Translations under genes and position numbers: made by a program | Part shown: piece by piece, positions 1 through 6,589 of the stretch | Numbering within the stretch: position 1 is the stretch's first letter | How the letters are laid out: the number at the start of each line of letters is the position of its first letter | The notes under the pieces: generated by a model | Seen by the model: the letters and a program-made list of their open reading frames with translations, nothing else | The model's database searches: none | Told to the model about the DNA's origin: nothing | Assembly (NCBI GenBank): GCA_019246385.1 | Contig: JAFAQP010000083.1 | Span: forward strand, 1 to 12,746 | Origin: Patescibacteria group bacterium | GTDB taxonomy: Bacteria > Patescibacteriota > Minisyncoccia > Phycocordibacterales > Phycocordibacteraceae | DNA length: 12,746 bases | Direction: 5' to 3'

Positions 1-612
1 GCGCGGCGCTATCTCATTCCTGAACACGCGCCCAATTTGGGCGATACCAAACGGAAGTTTGGGATGGTACGTATCTAGAATGTTCTTGAAGTTCGCGAAC
101 ATTCCCTGCGCATTCTCCGGCCTCAAGTACACCGGAATCTCCGAACCGTCGACCGAGCCCACCGATGTCCTGAACATCATGTTGAACTGCTGAGGGGCGC
201 TGAGTTCATTCCCCTCGGGACTCTTCAGTTTTTTTTCAACTATTAATTCCGCCATCTGATCGATCGATATGCCTGAGACATCCATACCCGCCTCTTCGAG
301 TAGATGGTCGGCTCGATAGCGTTTTTTGGTCTTTACGTCGGTCACGAGGGGATCATGGAATCCGCTCACGTGTCCGCTTGCCTCCCATACTTTCGGACTC
401 ATGAGTACGGAGGAGTCGATACCGTACATGTCTTCGCGCGAATCCACAAACGTGCGCCACCAAAGGTTTTCTATGTTTTTTTTGAGCGCAAGGCCCAAGG
501 GACCGTAATCCCACGTTCCGGCAAGTCCGCCATAAATCTCGGAGCCGCGGAATATGAATCCTCTTCTTTTGGAGAGCGCCACGATCTTTTCCATGAGACC
601 CTCTGATTCCAT
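1..612 (-). CDS. glyQS: Glycyl-tRNA synthetase, alpha2 type (5' part; continues beyond left edge)
   Basis: This is a class II synthetase that charges tRNA-Gly in the cytoplasm. The 204 visible residues are the N-terminal part of the single-chain dimeric GlyRS found in Gram-positives, archaea and eukaryotes, not the split GlyQ/GlyS form of E. coli. Visible signatures are the N-terminal RRGFIFRGSEIYGG and WDYGPLG block (17-39), EASGHVSGFHDP (77-87), KRYRADHL (97-104), RPENAQGMF (164-172) and motif 2 with FRNEIAPR at the edge (197-204). The ATG at 612 is taken as the start; Met7 (594) is an alternative. No Shine-Dalgarno sequence precedes either. The segment after HDPLV, where I would expect a Cys pair in some homologues, reads VKTKK. 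The gene lies 33 bases after the stop of the surface-protein gene, on the same strand. Most of the catalytic core and the anticodon domain are outside the window. Confidence 0.95.
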   Translation of the reverse strand, partial: MESEGLMEKIVALSKRRGFIFRGSEIYGGLAGTWDYGPLGLALKKNIENLWWRTFVDSREDMYGIDSSVLMSPKVWEASGHVSGFHDPLVTDVKTKKRYRADHLLEEAGMDVSGISIDQMAELIVEKKLKSPEGNELSAPQQFNMMFRTSVGSVDGSEIPVYLRPENAQGMFANFKNILDTYHPKLPFGIAQIGRVFRNEIAPR

Positions 613-619
613 TTTTCTC

Positions 620-648
620 ACTCTAGCTTCTTATTCGTCCGCTGGCTA
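620..648 (-). promoter_or_regulatory. Weak candidate promoter upstream of glyQS
   Basis: On the minus strand a TAGCCA hexamer (648-643), a 17-base spacer and TAGAGT (625-620) lie 7 bases before the ATG at 612. Each hexamer matches the sigma-70 consensus at 4 of 6 positions. A transcript from it would start almost at the ATG. The -35-like part overlaps the stop codon of the preceding gene. Such matches occur by chance often, so it counts only because other genes here show the same spacing. Confidence 0.25.
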
Positions 649-2496
649 CTTCGTGACCAATCCGCTCTGTTCTCCTCCCGCCGAGCCGGTCGAGAGATCG
701 GGAGCGTGGCCCTCTACGCTGTCTTGCACGAAACGATCGAAAGCAGTCGCTTTCTGAGAGCTCAAAAGGACCGGTGCGGTTCCCAGTTGCGATATGGAAG
801 GCGTTACTCCGATCTGGAACGTGACATTCCTCGCATCGTTCGCGGACAGATCGCCGACGTTCCAGCTGACGCGGCTTTGGGTCTTATCGAAAGTGACGCC
901 GTTGCCTCCTATAAAGCGCACGTAGCTGGGTATGGTCGCTGTGACGGCAGTATTGCCGAGAGAATTCGCTGAATTTGCTACGTTCCAGGTGACCGCGTAT
1001 ACAGTTTCAGTATTCGCTTTGGGGGTTGACGGTCCGGAAACGTACGCAAGACCCGAGCTCAGCACAAGATCGGACGCAACGACCGCTTTCGTCGCGGCTG
1101 TGCCGGAAACTGCTTCTGCCACATTGCCTTCGCTCGAACGGTTCGCTTGTACGCTTACGGTAAACGTCATGACTGGGTTCTTGAACTGCCCGCTCTCGGG
1201 TGGGTATGTCCTCAGGGTAAATCCAAGTGCGCCGGAGGATCCCGGCGGGACGTTCGCAAAATCGGGGTTCGTCGTCTGGTCCCAGAGAATGTCCGAGTTG
1301 CTTGAGCTGTAGAAGCCGCTTTCCACCCGGACGCTTTCAGGGTCAATGACTTCGCCATTTAATCGCATTTCTATTGAAAGATTTTGAATGGAAACAGGAA
1401 GATTATTGGCCCATTGGACCTGGCCCTCGATAGGCGCGCCGCGTTTCACTGTATGCTGGTCGGCGACCGAACCATTGAGAACGATTGATGCGGAAACGAA
1501 AGGTTTCGTGACGGTAATATCCGATTGCGCGACAGCGAGAGCGGCCGCTATAACGGTGTCCGTGTTCGATTTCCTACTTCCCGTCGTGAAGGTAATAGTT
1601 TTCGTATCGCCGTCTTCGCCCGTAAAGACGCCGCTGAGATGAATCGTCCGCGATCCGCCGGGCTCTATATCGCCGAGCATCCATGCGGAATTTCCGAGCG
1701 ACGCGGCAGGATCGGCGTTTTGGAAGGTGAAGCCAGGCGGATAATTTGCAATGAGCAGCATATCTTTCAAAACCTGAGGAGAATTGGAAGTGACGGTGAC
1801 CGTGATGGGGACGCTTTGCCCGGATACCGCTTCCTTTTCTGCGGATGTCGTGATCGCTGCCGGCGACTGGGTAATACGCGCCGTATAGGTGTTCTCGCTT
1901 ACGAATACGGCATTCGAAGATTGTACGCGGTATTCGACCGATGCCTTGATGGGAAGTTCGGCGCCGGAGGCGCCGAAAAGCACCGCTTTTACGGTTCGAT
2001 TCACGGACTCACCCGGCGCGATAGTGCCTAAGGGTGTGCGTGTTGACGGTATCGGAAGAGCGATATCCTGATCGGATCGCGTACCGGGAGGAAACTGGAC
2101 AACGAGGTCGGCCAACTGTATCGAAACGCTGTTGCGGTTCGTCACGACTACCTGCAACGTGACCGTATCGCCTCCCGCAATGGATTCGGGACCGGAAATC
2201 TGGACATCCACATTCTTGGTCGAGACGATGTTGTTTCCGAAAAAAATAAGAACGCCGGCGAGGGCGAACGACGCTACGAAAAAAATCGCCGATCCCAGAA
2301 ATATCTTTTCGAATCTTCCATATTTTTTTTTGGCCATAGGTTCTGCTACGTCGGGCTGTTTTCCCGGAGCCGCCGTTTCCTGCCAAACGGCGGGTGCACT
2401 TCCCGCGCGAACCGGTATCGAGGAGCGCCGCACATGTTCCGGATCCGTGTTGTCGAGTTTCTTTGAAAGCCGCTCGAGCGCGTCATCTTTCGGCAT
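646..2496 (-). CDS. Single-pass membrane protein with repeated DUF11/CARDB-like beta-sandwich domains; function unknown
   Basis: I do not recognise a specific family for this 616-residue protein. Its N-terminus is hydrophilic (about 1-64) and ends in a basic patch with KKKYGRFEK. One hydrophobic helix follows (about 65-87), then about 525 residues rich in Ser, Thr, Val and Gly with no cysteine. The outer part is about four units of 105-125 residues, each ending in a similar signature: LGTIAPGESVNRTV (156-169), LGDIEPGGSRTIHLSG (274-289), NVPPGSSGALGFTL (415-428) and WNVGDLSANDARNVTFQIG (545-563). This pattern is typical of DUF11/CARDB-like immunoglobulin-fold repeats on bacterial surfaces. 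Inferred topology is N-terminus inside and repeats outside. The frame is open up to 2526, inside recO, but I chose the ATG at 2496 because an extended -10 element ends six bases before it and MPKDDALERL is a natural N-terminus. A role in adhesion or envelope structure is only a guess. Confidence 0.85.
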   Translation of the reverse strand: MPKDDALERLSKKLDNTDPEHVRRSSIPVRAGSAPAVWQETAAPGKQPDVAEPMAKKKYGRFEKIFLGSAIFFVASFALAGVLIFFGNNIVSTKNVDVQISGPESIAGGDTVTLQVVVTNRNSVSIQLADLVVQFPPGTRSDQDIALPIPSTRTPLGTIAPGESVNRTVKAVLFGASGAELPIKASVEYRVQSSNAVFVSENTYTARITQSPAAITTSAEKEAVSGQSVPITVTVTSNSPQVLKDMLLIANYPPGFTFQNADPAASLGNSAWMLGDIEPGGSRTIHLSGVFTGEDGDTKTITFTTGSRKSNTDTVIAAALAVAQSDITVTKPFVSASIVLNGSVADQHTVKRGAPIEGQVQWANNLPVSIQNLSIEMRLNGEVIDPESVRVESGFYSSSNSDILWDQTTNPDFANVPPGSSGALGFTLRTYPPESGQFKNPVMTFTVSVQANRSSEGNVAEAVSGTAATKAVVASDLVLSSGLAYVSGPSTPKANTETVYAVTWNVANSANSLGNTAVTATIPSYVRFIGGNGVTFDKTQSRVSWNVGDLSANDARNVTFQIGVTPSISQLGTAPVLLSSQKATAFDRFVQDSVEGHAPDLSTGSAGGEQSGLVTK

Positions 2497-2502
2497 GTAG
2501 GT

Positions 2503-2511
2503 ATCATAACA
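2503..2511 (-). promoter_or_regulatory. Extended -10 promoter element for the surface-protein gene
   Basis: Reading the minus strand from 2511 to 2503 gives TGTTATGAT: a TGn extension followed by TATGAT, 5 of 6 matches to TATAAT. The last base lies seven positions before the A of the ATG at 2496, which is the expected transcription start, so the mRNA would be leaderless. No good -35 is seen, as is usual for extended -10 promoters. The element sits in the 19 bases between the recO stop and this start. Confidence 0.5.
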
Positions 2512-2515
2512 GTTT

Positions 2516-3100
2516 CTATAATCCACTCGCGGAGATCGCTTCGTTTATCGCATGGACAAGAGGCCTGCGGGCCCGTGAAGCAAGGGAGAGGACCGATGAA
2601 TCGTATGCGTTCGTAAGAAAATTTCTTGTAGTTTCGTTTTCCCGTACGTATCCAAGCGCCGCCAATATCCTTAAGACGGCGAGCGTTTCAGCGGCATCCG
2701 CAAGTTCCGGCATAGCCGCTACAGAATCGAAAAAACCTCGGACCGCGGCATACAGTTCGCGGTTTGCTCCTTCCCCGTGTACGAATTGCCGAACGCTCAT
2801 GATGACTCGAGCAAGCGCGCGCTGTGCCGGCGCATGCGCCTGGAGCACAAAATGAAAATTTTTCGACGAAGTCGCTCCGGTTACACGCCATACGTCTTTC
2901 CCTTTGACGAGGGTGAACATGGCCCGCGAGCCGACCTGTAGATGAGGTCGCAATTTTGAGCGCTCTTCCCTGGCGCTTTTCGCAAGCACGCTCGCAAGGC
3001 CGAGTTCCTGGGTATACAACAGGATCCGCAGGCTTCCTTCCCCCGTCGCATGCCGGGAGAGCACTATTCCTTCCGTCGTTACCTCACGCCTTACGTACAT
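2516..3100 (-). CDS. recO: DNA repair/recombination mediator RecO (short form)
   Basis: RecO helps load RecA on SSB-covered single strands and anneals DNA, working with RecR in gap repair. The N-terminal part (about 1-75) has the OB-fold pattern of the family: TTEGIVLSRHATGEGS (8-23), LLYTQELGL (27-35), and SKLRPHLQVGS (48-58). A helical C-terminal part carries AVLRILAALGYV (141-152), the family's usual LL..LGY element. At 194 residues it is shorter than E. coli RecO (about 242) and has no cysteine, so it lacks the zinc site of some RecO proteins. The frame is open to 3157, but family homology starts at the MYVRREVTTEG methionine (3100), so I use that. This start lies inside the end of ileS (17-base overlap), suggesting translational coupling. 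The stop lies 19 bases before the surface-protein ATG. Confidence 0.85.
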   Translation of the reverse strand: MYVRREVTTEGIVLSRHATGEGSLRILLYTQELGLASVLAKSAREERSKLRPHLQVGSRAMFTLVKGKDVWRVTGATSSKNFHFVLQAHAPAQRALARVIMSVRQFVHGEGANRELYAAVRGFFDSVAAMPELADAAETLAVLRILAALGYVRENETTRNFLTNAYDSSVLSLASRARRPLVHAINEAISASGL

Positions 3101-6100
3101 CAAGATAAAACGACACGTCCGAAAGAGAGAGCGCGTGCAGAGCCTCCCCCTTTTCAAGCGCCGATAACTTTGCTGTTCCGCTTAATTCCTTCCAATTACG
3201 CTCAAGGAACGCGTGCGCTTCGGGAGTTCCTGAAACGACGAGATGCGCCGTATCTTTCGCCGTTAACCCTGCCTGCTTCCGCAATTCCTGGATGAAGCGA
3301 AGGGTTTCCCGCACTTCTCCTTCTTCTTGCAAGATTGGCGTAATGACGGTATCGAGCACTATTTCCTTTTCTTCCGTTTTTACCTCTTTCACATTCACTT
3401 CTTCCGCAAGTATAGATTTGAGTTCCGCAGAAAGCGTTCCGGGTACTGAAAGGCTTTGTAACGGCTGGCGAACTTTTAGATTTGCTTTCTGCCGCGCCTC
3501 CAGGGCCAAGGAGGCAAGTTTTCGGACACGTTCCATATCGACAATCAGCGTGCCTTCTTGTTTGCCGAAAATCTGGAACCATCCGCGTTCCTTCCTTTTG
3601 GGCCACTCCGTAAGATGCACGCTTTCCGGCTGCCCGTCTTTTTTTACACTTTGGTAAATTTCTTCCGCAATAAAAGGCATGACGGGCGCAATAAGGCGCG
3701 AGAGCACATGGAGAACGTCTCGCAGCGTATGGAGCGCCTCCTGCTTGTCTTTTTCATTTTCTCCCTTTACGCGATCGCGGGAGCGGCGCACATACCAGGT
3801 CGACAGGTCTTCAATAAAAACGCGCATGGGCCTCACGGCGCGAACAACGTCAAACGTATCGAACGCCACAGTTGCGGTCTCTATGGTCTCGGCGAGGCGC
3901 AGAAAGATCCATCTGTCGAGTGCGTGATCGCTTTTTCGCTGTATTGAATCATCGAGTTCGGAAGCGTACAGAAGATAGAATGCGTGCACATTTGTCAAAA
4001 TGTTGACGACACGGTTATGGACCTCCTTCACTTCCTCATCTTTGAAAAAAATGTCTTCCGCCTGCATGACGACAGATGACATGAGGTAATAGCGGAACGC
4101 ATCCGCCCCGTAGCGCTCGAATATATGGTAAGGATCGGTAAAATTCTGCTTGCTTTTTGAAAGCTTTTCGCCATCTGCGGCCAGCACGTTTCCCGTCGTA
4201 ATGACGTTATCGAAGGAGCGCCGGCTGAAAAGGTGCACGGAAACGGCGTGCATGTAATAGAACCACGCGCGCGTCTGCGCGATGTATTCGGAAACGAAGT
4301 GCCCGGGCGCGCGTTTTTCGAATTCACTTTTATTCTCGAAAGGATAGTGGTATTCGGCAAACGGCATGGATCCCGATTCAACCCAGCAGTCAACGACCTC
4401 CGGAATACGTGCTAACGGCCGGCCGTTTTCGTCAGCAAGCGCCACGCGATCTATGTAGGGCAAATGGAGATCGAGTTCGTAATTGTCATTGTGCGGAAGG
4501 GGAACGAAATCCAGGCGCGTCACGCCGCCGACCGGTATGCTTTGTTCTTCCGTTTGGCGATCTAAAATTTCGGCTGCCCGGTCTACGCCTGCTCCTTCCG
4601 CGATCACCGAAAGCATCGCGAGCGGCCATCCGTGCGAAACGAGGAGTATGGTTTTCCCGGCATATTTCTTCTCCATTTCATACATGAGTTCCCCGAGGCG
4701 GCCGCGCAAGCCAGTGAGCGTTTCTCCTTCCTCGGGCGGAACATCGAAAAGCTCCCGTGTCCTCGCTCCATACTCGACAGTCCAGTCGGCATCTCGCCGT
4801 CCTTCGAAGACGCCGTGATTATATTCGTTCAATCGGGCGTCCACTTCGACTGGAACAGTGAGGCCGAGAAATTCCTTGACCGTTTGGGCTGTTTCAACGG
4901 CTCTCGGAAGCGCGGAAGAAACGATTACATCGGGCCGCCTCTCGAGCTTTGCGGCAGACTCTCGCGCTGATTGCTTTCCTTTTTCGGTCAGGGGGAAAGC
5001 CGCTTCCGGATAGGAGTTTATGACACCTTCCACGTTCTTTTTCGATTCCCCATGGCGAAGAAGATAGTACGTGTTTCCGCTTTTTTTCGTATACCTTTTG
5101 AGCTCTTCAAGAGAACCGAGAACGCGCACATTCCCTTCGGCATCCTTCCATATGGGCAAAGGCGTGGCCCAGAAGCGGTTTCTTGAGATGGTCCAGTCTG
5201 GAGCGTTCTCCAAAATATGTTTAAAACGTCCGTGTTTGAGATGCTCGGGGATCCAGGTAACGTGCTCATTTTCCGAAATCATCTTTTCCTTCACGGCCTG
5301 CATATTGATGAACCAGGAAGAGACGGCGTTATAGATGAGGGGCGTGCCGCATCGGTAGCAGTGCGGATACGAGTGGGTGTGCGGTTTCTTCTCAAAAAGG
5401 AGCGCTCGTTGGCTAAGATCGGTTTTTATTTCCGCTTCCGCTTTTTTTACGTACTTTCCCTGTAGCCATTCGGGCGCGTTGCCGTTGTAGGTGGCGTTCG
5501 CGTTCAAAAGTGGAATCATCGGCAAATCCTCGCGCATGCCGAGTGCGTAATCATCCTCGCCGTACATGACCGCCGTGTGGACGATACCGGTTCCCTCTTC
5601 GGTTGAAACGAAATCCGCCGCGACAACTTCCCACTTCTTTCCCTTGTGTGCGCCAGCCTTTTCTATGAAATACAAAGGTTCATAGGCGAGGCCGGCGAGC
5701 TCCTTTCCCTTGAATACATTCAAGGGGGAACTGAAACCGTACGCGCTGGCGCGGTTAACGGCGAGGACGTAGACTGCTTCCCCCTGCGCGTATGCGCCGT
5801 ACTCTATGCCGGAACCGACCGCAAGGGCGACATTCCCCGGCAAGGTCCACGGAGTCGTCGTCCACGCGAGCGCGAAGACGTCTCCCGCAAGTCCGAGTTT
5901 GTCCGCGCCGGAAAGACGAAACTTTATTGTGACCGCTTCTTCGGTTATGTCTTTGTACGTGTTATCCATCGCGATCTCCGCTTTTGCAAGTGGCGTTTCG
6001 CAATGCGGGCAATACAGGAGCACCTTTCTGCCTTCGTAGAGCCGTCCCTTCTTGTGTATCTGCGCCAGTGCCCACCACACGCTTTCCATATACGTCGGGT

Positions 6101-6551
6101 CCATGGTCTTGTAAGAATTATCGAAATCGACAAAACGCCCCACACGTTCGACATACCGCTTCCATTCGGACACGTATTCAAGGACCATACTCCGCGCTGT
6201 TTCGTTGAATTTTTCTATGCCGATTTCGTATATCTCTTTTTTATTTCTGAGCCCTAGTTTTTTCTCGACAAGAGATTCTATCGGCAATCCATGGCAATCC
6301 CATCCCCAACGGCGGCGCACTCGGTAACCGCGCATCGTCTTATAGCGGGGGATGAGATCTTTGGATACGGAGGAAAGCAAAGAGCCTGAATGCGGAACGC
6401 CTGTTGCAAACGGCGGCCCGTCGTAGAAGACGAACTCGCCTTTCGGTGCCTCCTTTTCAAGGGATTTGTCGAAAATTTTATGCTCTTCCCAAAACGCAAG
6501 AATTTTTTCTTCTCGTTTCGCTACATCGCTTTTTTGCGATTGTTCAGCCAT
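3084..6551 (-). CDS. ileS: Isoleucyl-tRNA synthetase with an inserted histidine-phosphatase domain
   Basis: This class I synthetase charges tRNA-Ile. The 1155-residue protein has a Rossmann core with FATGVPHSGS at 48-57 (HIGH position, last His replaced by Ser) and WGWDCHGLPIE (82-92). The CP1 editing domain shows TTTPWTLPGN (231-240) and GIVHTAVMYGEDDYALG (322-338). The core resumes with WTISRNRFWATPLPIW (453-468) and SLEEL (480-484). A complete histidine-phosphatase domain follows (about 493-685), then the core continues with ELDLHLPYID (692-701), DCWVESGSMPFA (721-732) and the KMSKS variant KLSKS (796-800). The anticodon-binding domain and C-terminal region run from about 870 to the end. 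Sequence style resembles the archaeal/eukaryotic-type IleRS also found in many bacteria. The frame is open throughout. It starts 38 bases after argS and overlaps recO by 17 bases. No Shine-Dalgarno is seen; an extended -10 element sits 8 bases before the ATG. Confidence 0.97.
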   Translation of the reverse strand: MAEQSQKSDVAKREEKILAFWEEHKIFDKSLEKEAPKGEFVFYDGPPFATGVPHSGSLLSSVSKDLIPRYKTMRGYRVRRRWGWDCHGLPIESLVEKKLGLRNKKEIYEIGIEKFNETARSMVLEYVSEWKRYVERVGRFVDFDNSYKTMDPTYMESVWWALAQIHKKGRLYEGRKVLLYCPHCETPLAKAEIAMDNTYKDITEEAVTIKFRLSGADKLGLAGDVFALAWTTTPWTLPGNVALAVGSGIEYGAYAQGEAVYVLAVNRASAYGFSSPLNVFKGKELAGLAYEPLYFIEKAGAHKGKKWEVVAADFVSTEEGTGIVHTAVMYGEDDYALGMREDLPMIPLLNANATYNGNAPEWLQGKYVKKAEAEIKTDLSQRALLFEKKPHTHSYPHCYRCGTPLIYNAVSSWFINMQAVKEKMISENEHVTWIPEHLKHGRFKHILENAPDWTISRNRFWATPLPIWKDAEGNVRVLGSLEELKRYTKKSGNTYYLLRHGESKKNVEGVINSYPEAAFPLTEKGKQSARESAAKLERRPDVIVSSALPRAVETAQTVKEFLGLTVPVEVDARLNEYNHGVFEGRRDADWTVEYGARTRELFDVPPEEGETLTGLRGRLGELMYEMEKKYAGKTILLVSHGWPLAMLSVIAEGAGVDRAAEILDRQTEEQSIPVGGVTRLDFVPLPHNDNYELDLHLPYIDRVALADENGRPLARIPEVVDCWVESGSMPFAEYHYPFENKSEFEKRAPGHFVSEYIAQTRAWFYYMHAVSVHLFSRRSFDNVITTGNVLAADGEKLSKSKQNFTDPYHIFERYGADAFRYYLMSSVVMQAEDIFFKDEEVKEVHNRVVNILTNVHAFYLLYASELDDSIQRKSDHALDRWIFLRLAETIETATVAFDTFDVVRAVRPMRVFIEDLSTWYVRRSRDRVKGENEKDKQEALHTLRDVLHVLSRLIAPVMPFIAEEIYQSVKKDGQPESVHLTEWPKRKERGWFQIFGKQEGTLIVDMERVRKLASLALEARQKANLKVRQPLQSLSVPGTLSAELKSILAEEVNVKEVKTEEKEIVLDTVITPILQEEGEVRETLRFIQELRKQAGLTAKDTAHLVVSGTPEAHAFLERNWKELSGTAKLSALEKGEALHALSLSDVSFYLDVRKA
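4497..5075 (-). other. Histidine-phosphatase (phosphoglycerate-mutase-like) domain inside IleRS
   Basis: Residues about 493-685 of IleRS match the His_Phos_1 / PhoE-like pattern from end to end. Visible are YYLLRHGESKKN with the phosphohistidine candidate H500 beside R499, FPLTEKGKQSA (519-529), SSALPRAVETAQ (545-556) with R550, LNEYNHGVFEG (574-584) with the likely acid E576, PPEEGETL (605-612), and ILLVSHGWPL (635-644) with the second catalytic H640. All residues needed for phosphatase chemistry appear present, so I predict an active domain. It sits between SLEEL and ELDLHLPYID, which are close together in ordinary IleRS of this type. The substrate cannot be read from the sequence. Confidence 0.92.
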
Positions 6552-6559
6552 TAAAAACT

Positions 6560-6568
6560 ATCGTAGCA
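6560..6568 (-). promoter_or_regulatory. Extended -10 promoter element for ileS
   Basis: The minus strand from 6568 to 6560 reads TGCTACGAT: a TGn extension plus TACGAT, 4 of 6 matches to TATAAT including the key TA and final T. Eight bases separate it from the ATG at 6551, so transcription would start within one or two bases of the start codon. It lies in the 38-base gap after argS, the largest gap of the minus-strand run, which fits an internal operon promoter. No clear -35 was found. Confidence 0.4.
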
Positions 6569-6589
6569 CGCAAACTTTTTCTGTTCTAT

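Noticed and set aside
304..606. 100-residue plus-strand open frame
   Set aside because: It is antisense to the conserved GlyRS N-terminus; no start signal or family resemblance.
1525..2031. 168-residue plus-strand open frame rich in Arg and Gly
   Set aside because: It is antisense to the repeat region of the surface-protein gene; the Arg-rich composition is typical of an opposite-frame artefact.
2497..2526. Upstream start of the surface protein at 2526
   Set aside because: It would overlap recO and translate the extended -10 element; the ATG at 2496 fits the promoter and a normal N-terminus.
3101..3157. Upstream extension of recO to an ATG at 3157
   Set aside because: The extra 19 residues lie deep in ileS and match nothing in RecO, whose homology begins at MYVRREVTTEG.
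4497..5075. The IleRS insertion as a frameshift, misassembly or mobile element
   Set aside because: The frame is open through both junctions, both IleRS halves are complete, no repeats or target duplications flank the insert, and its composition resembles the host gene.
5646..6257. 203-residue plus-strand open frame opposite the IleRS editing domain
   Set aside because: It lies entirely antisense to well-conserved ileS sequence, has no recognisable motif, and its composition is that of a reverse-frame shadow.
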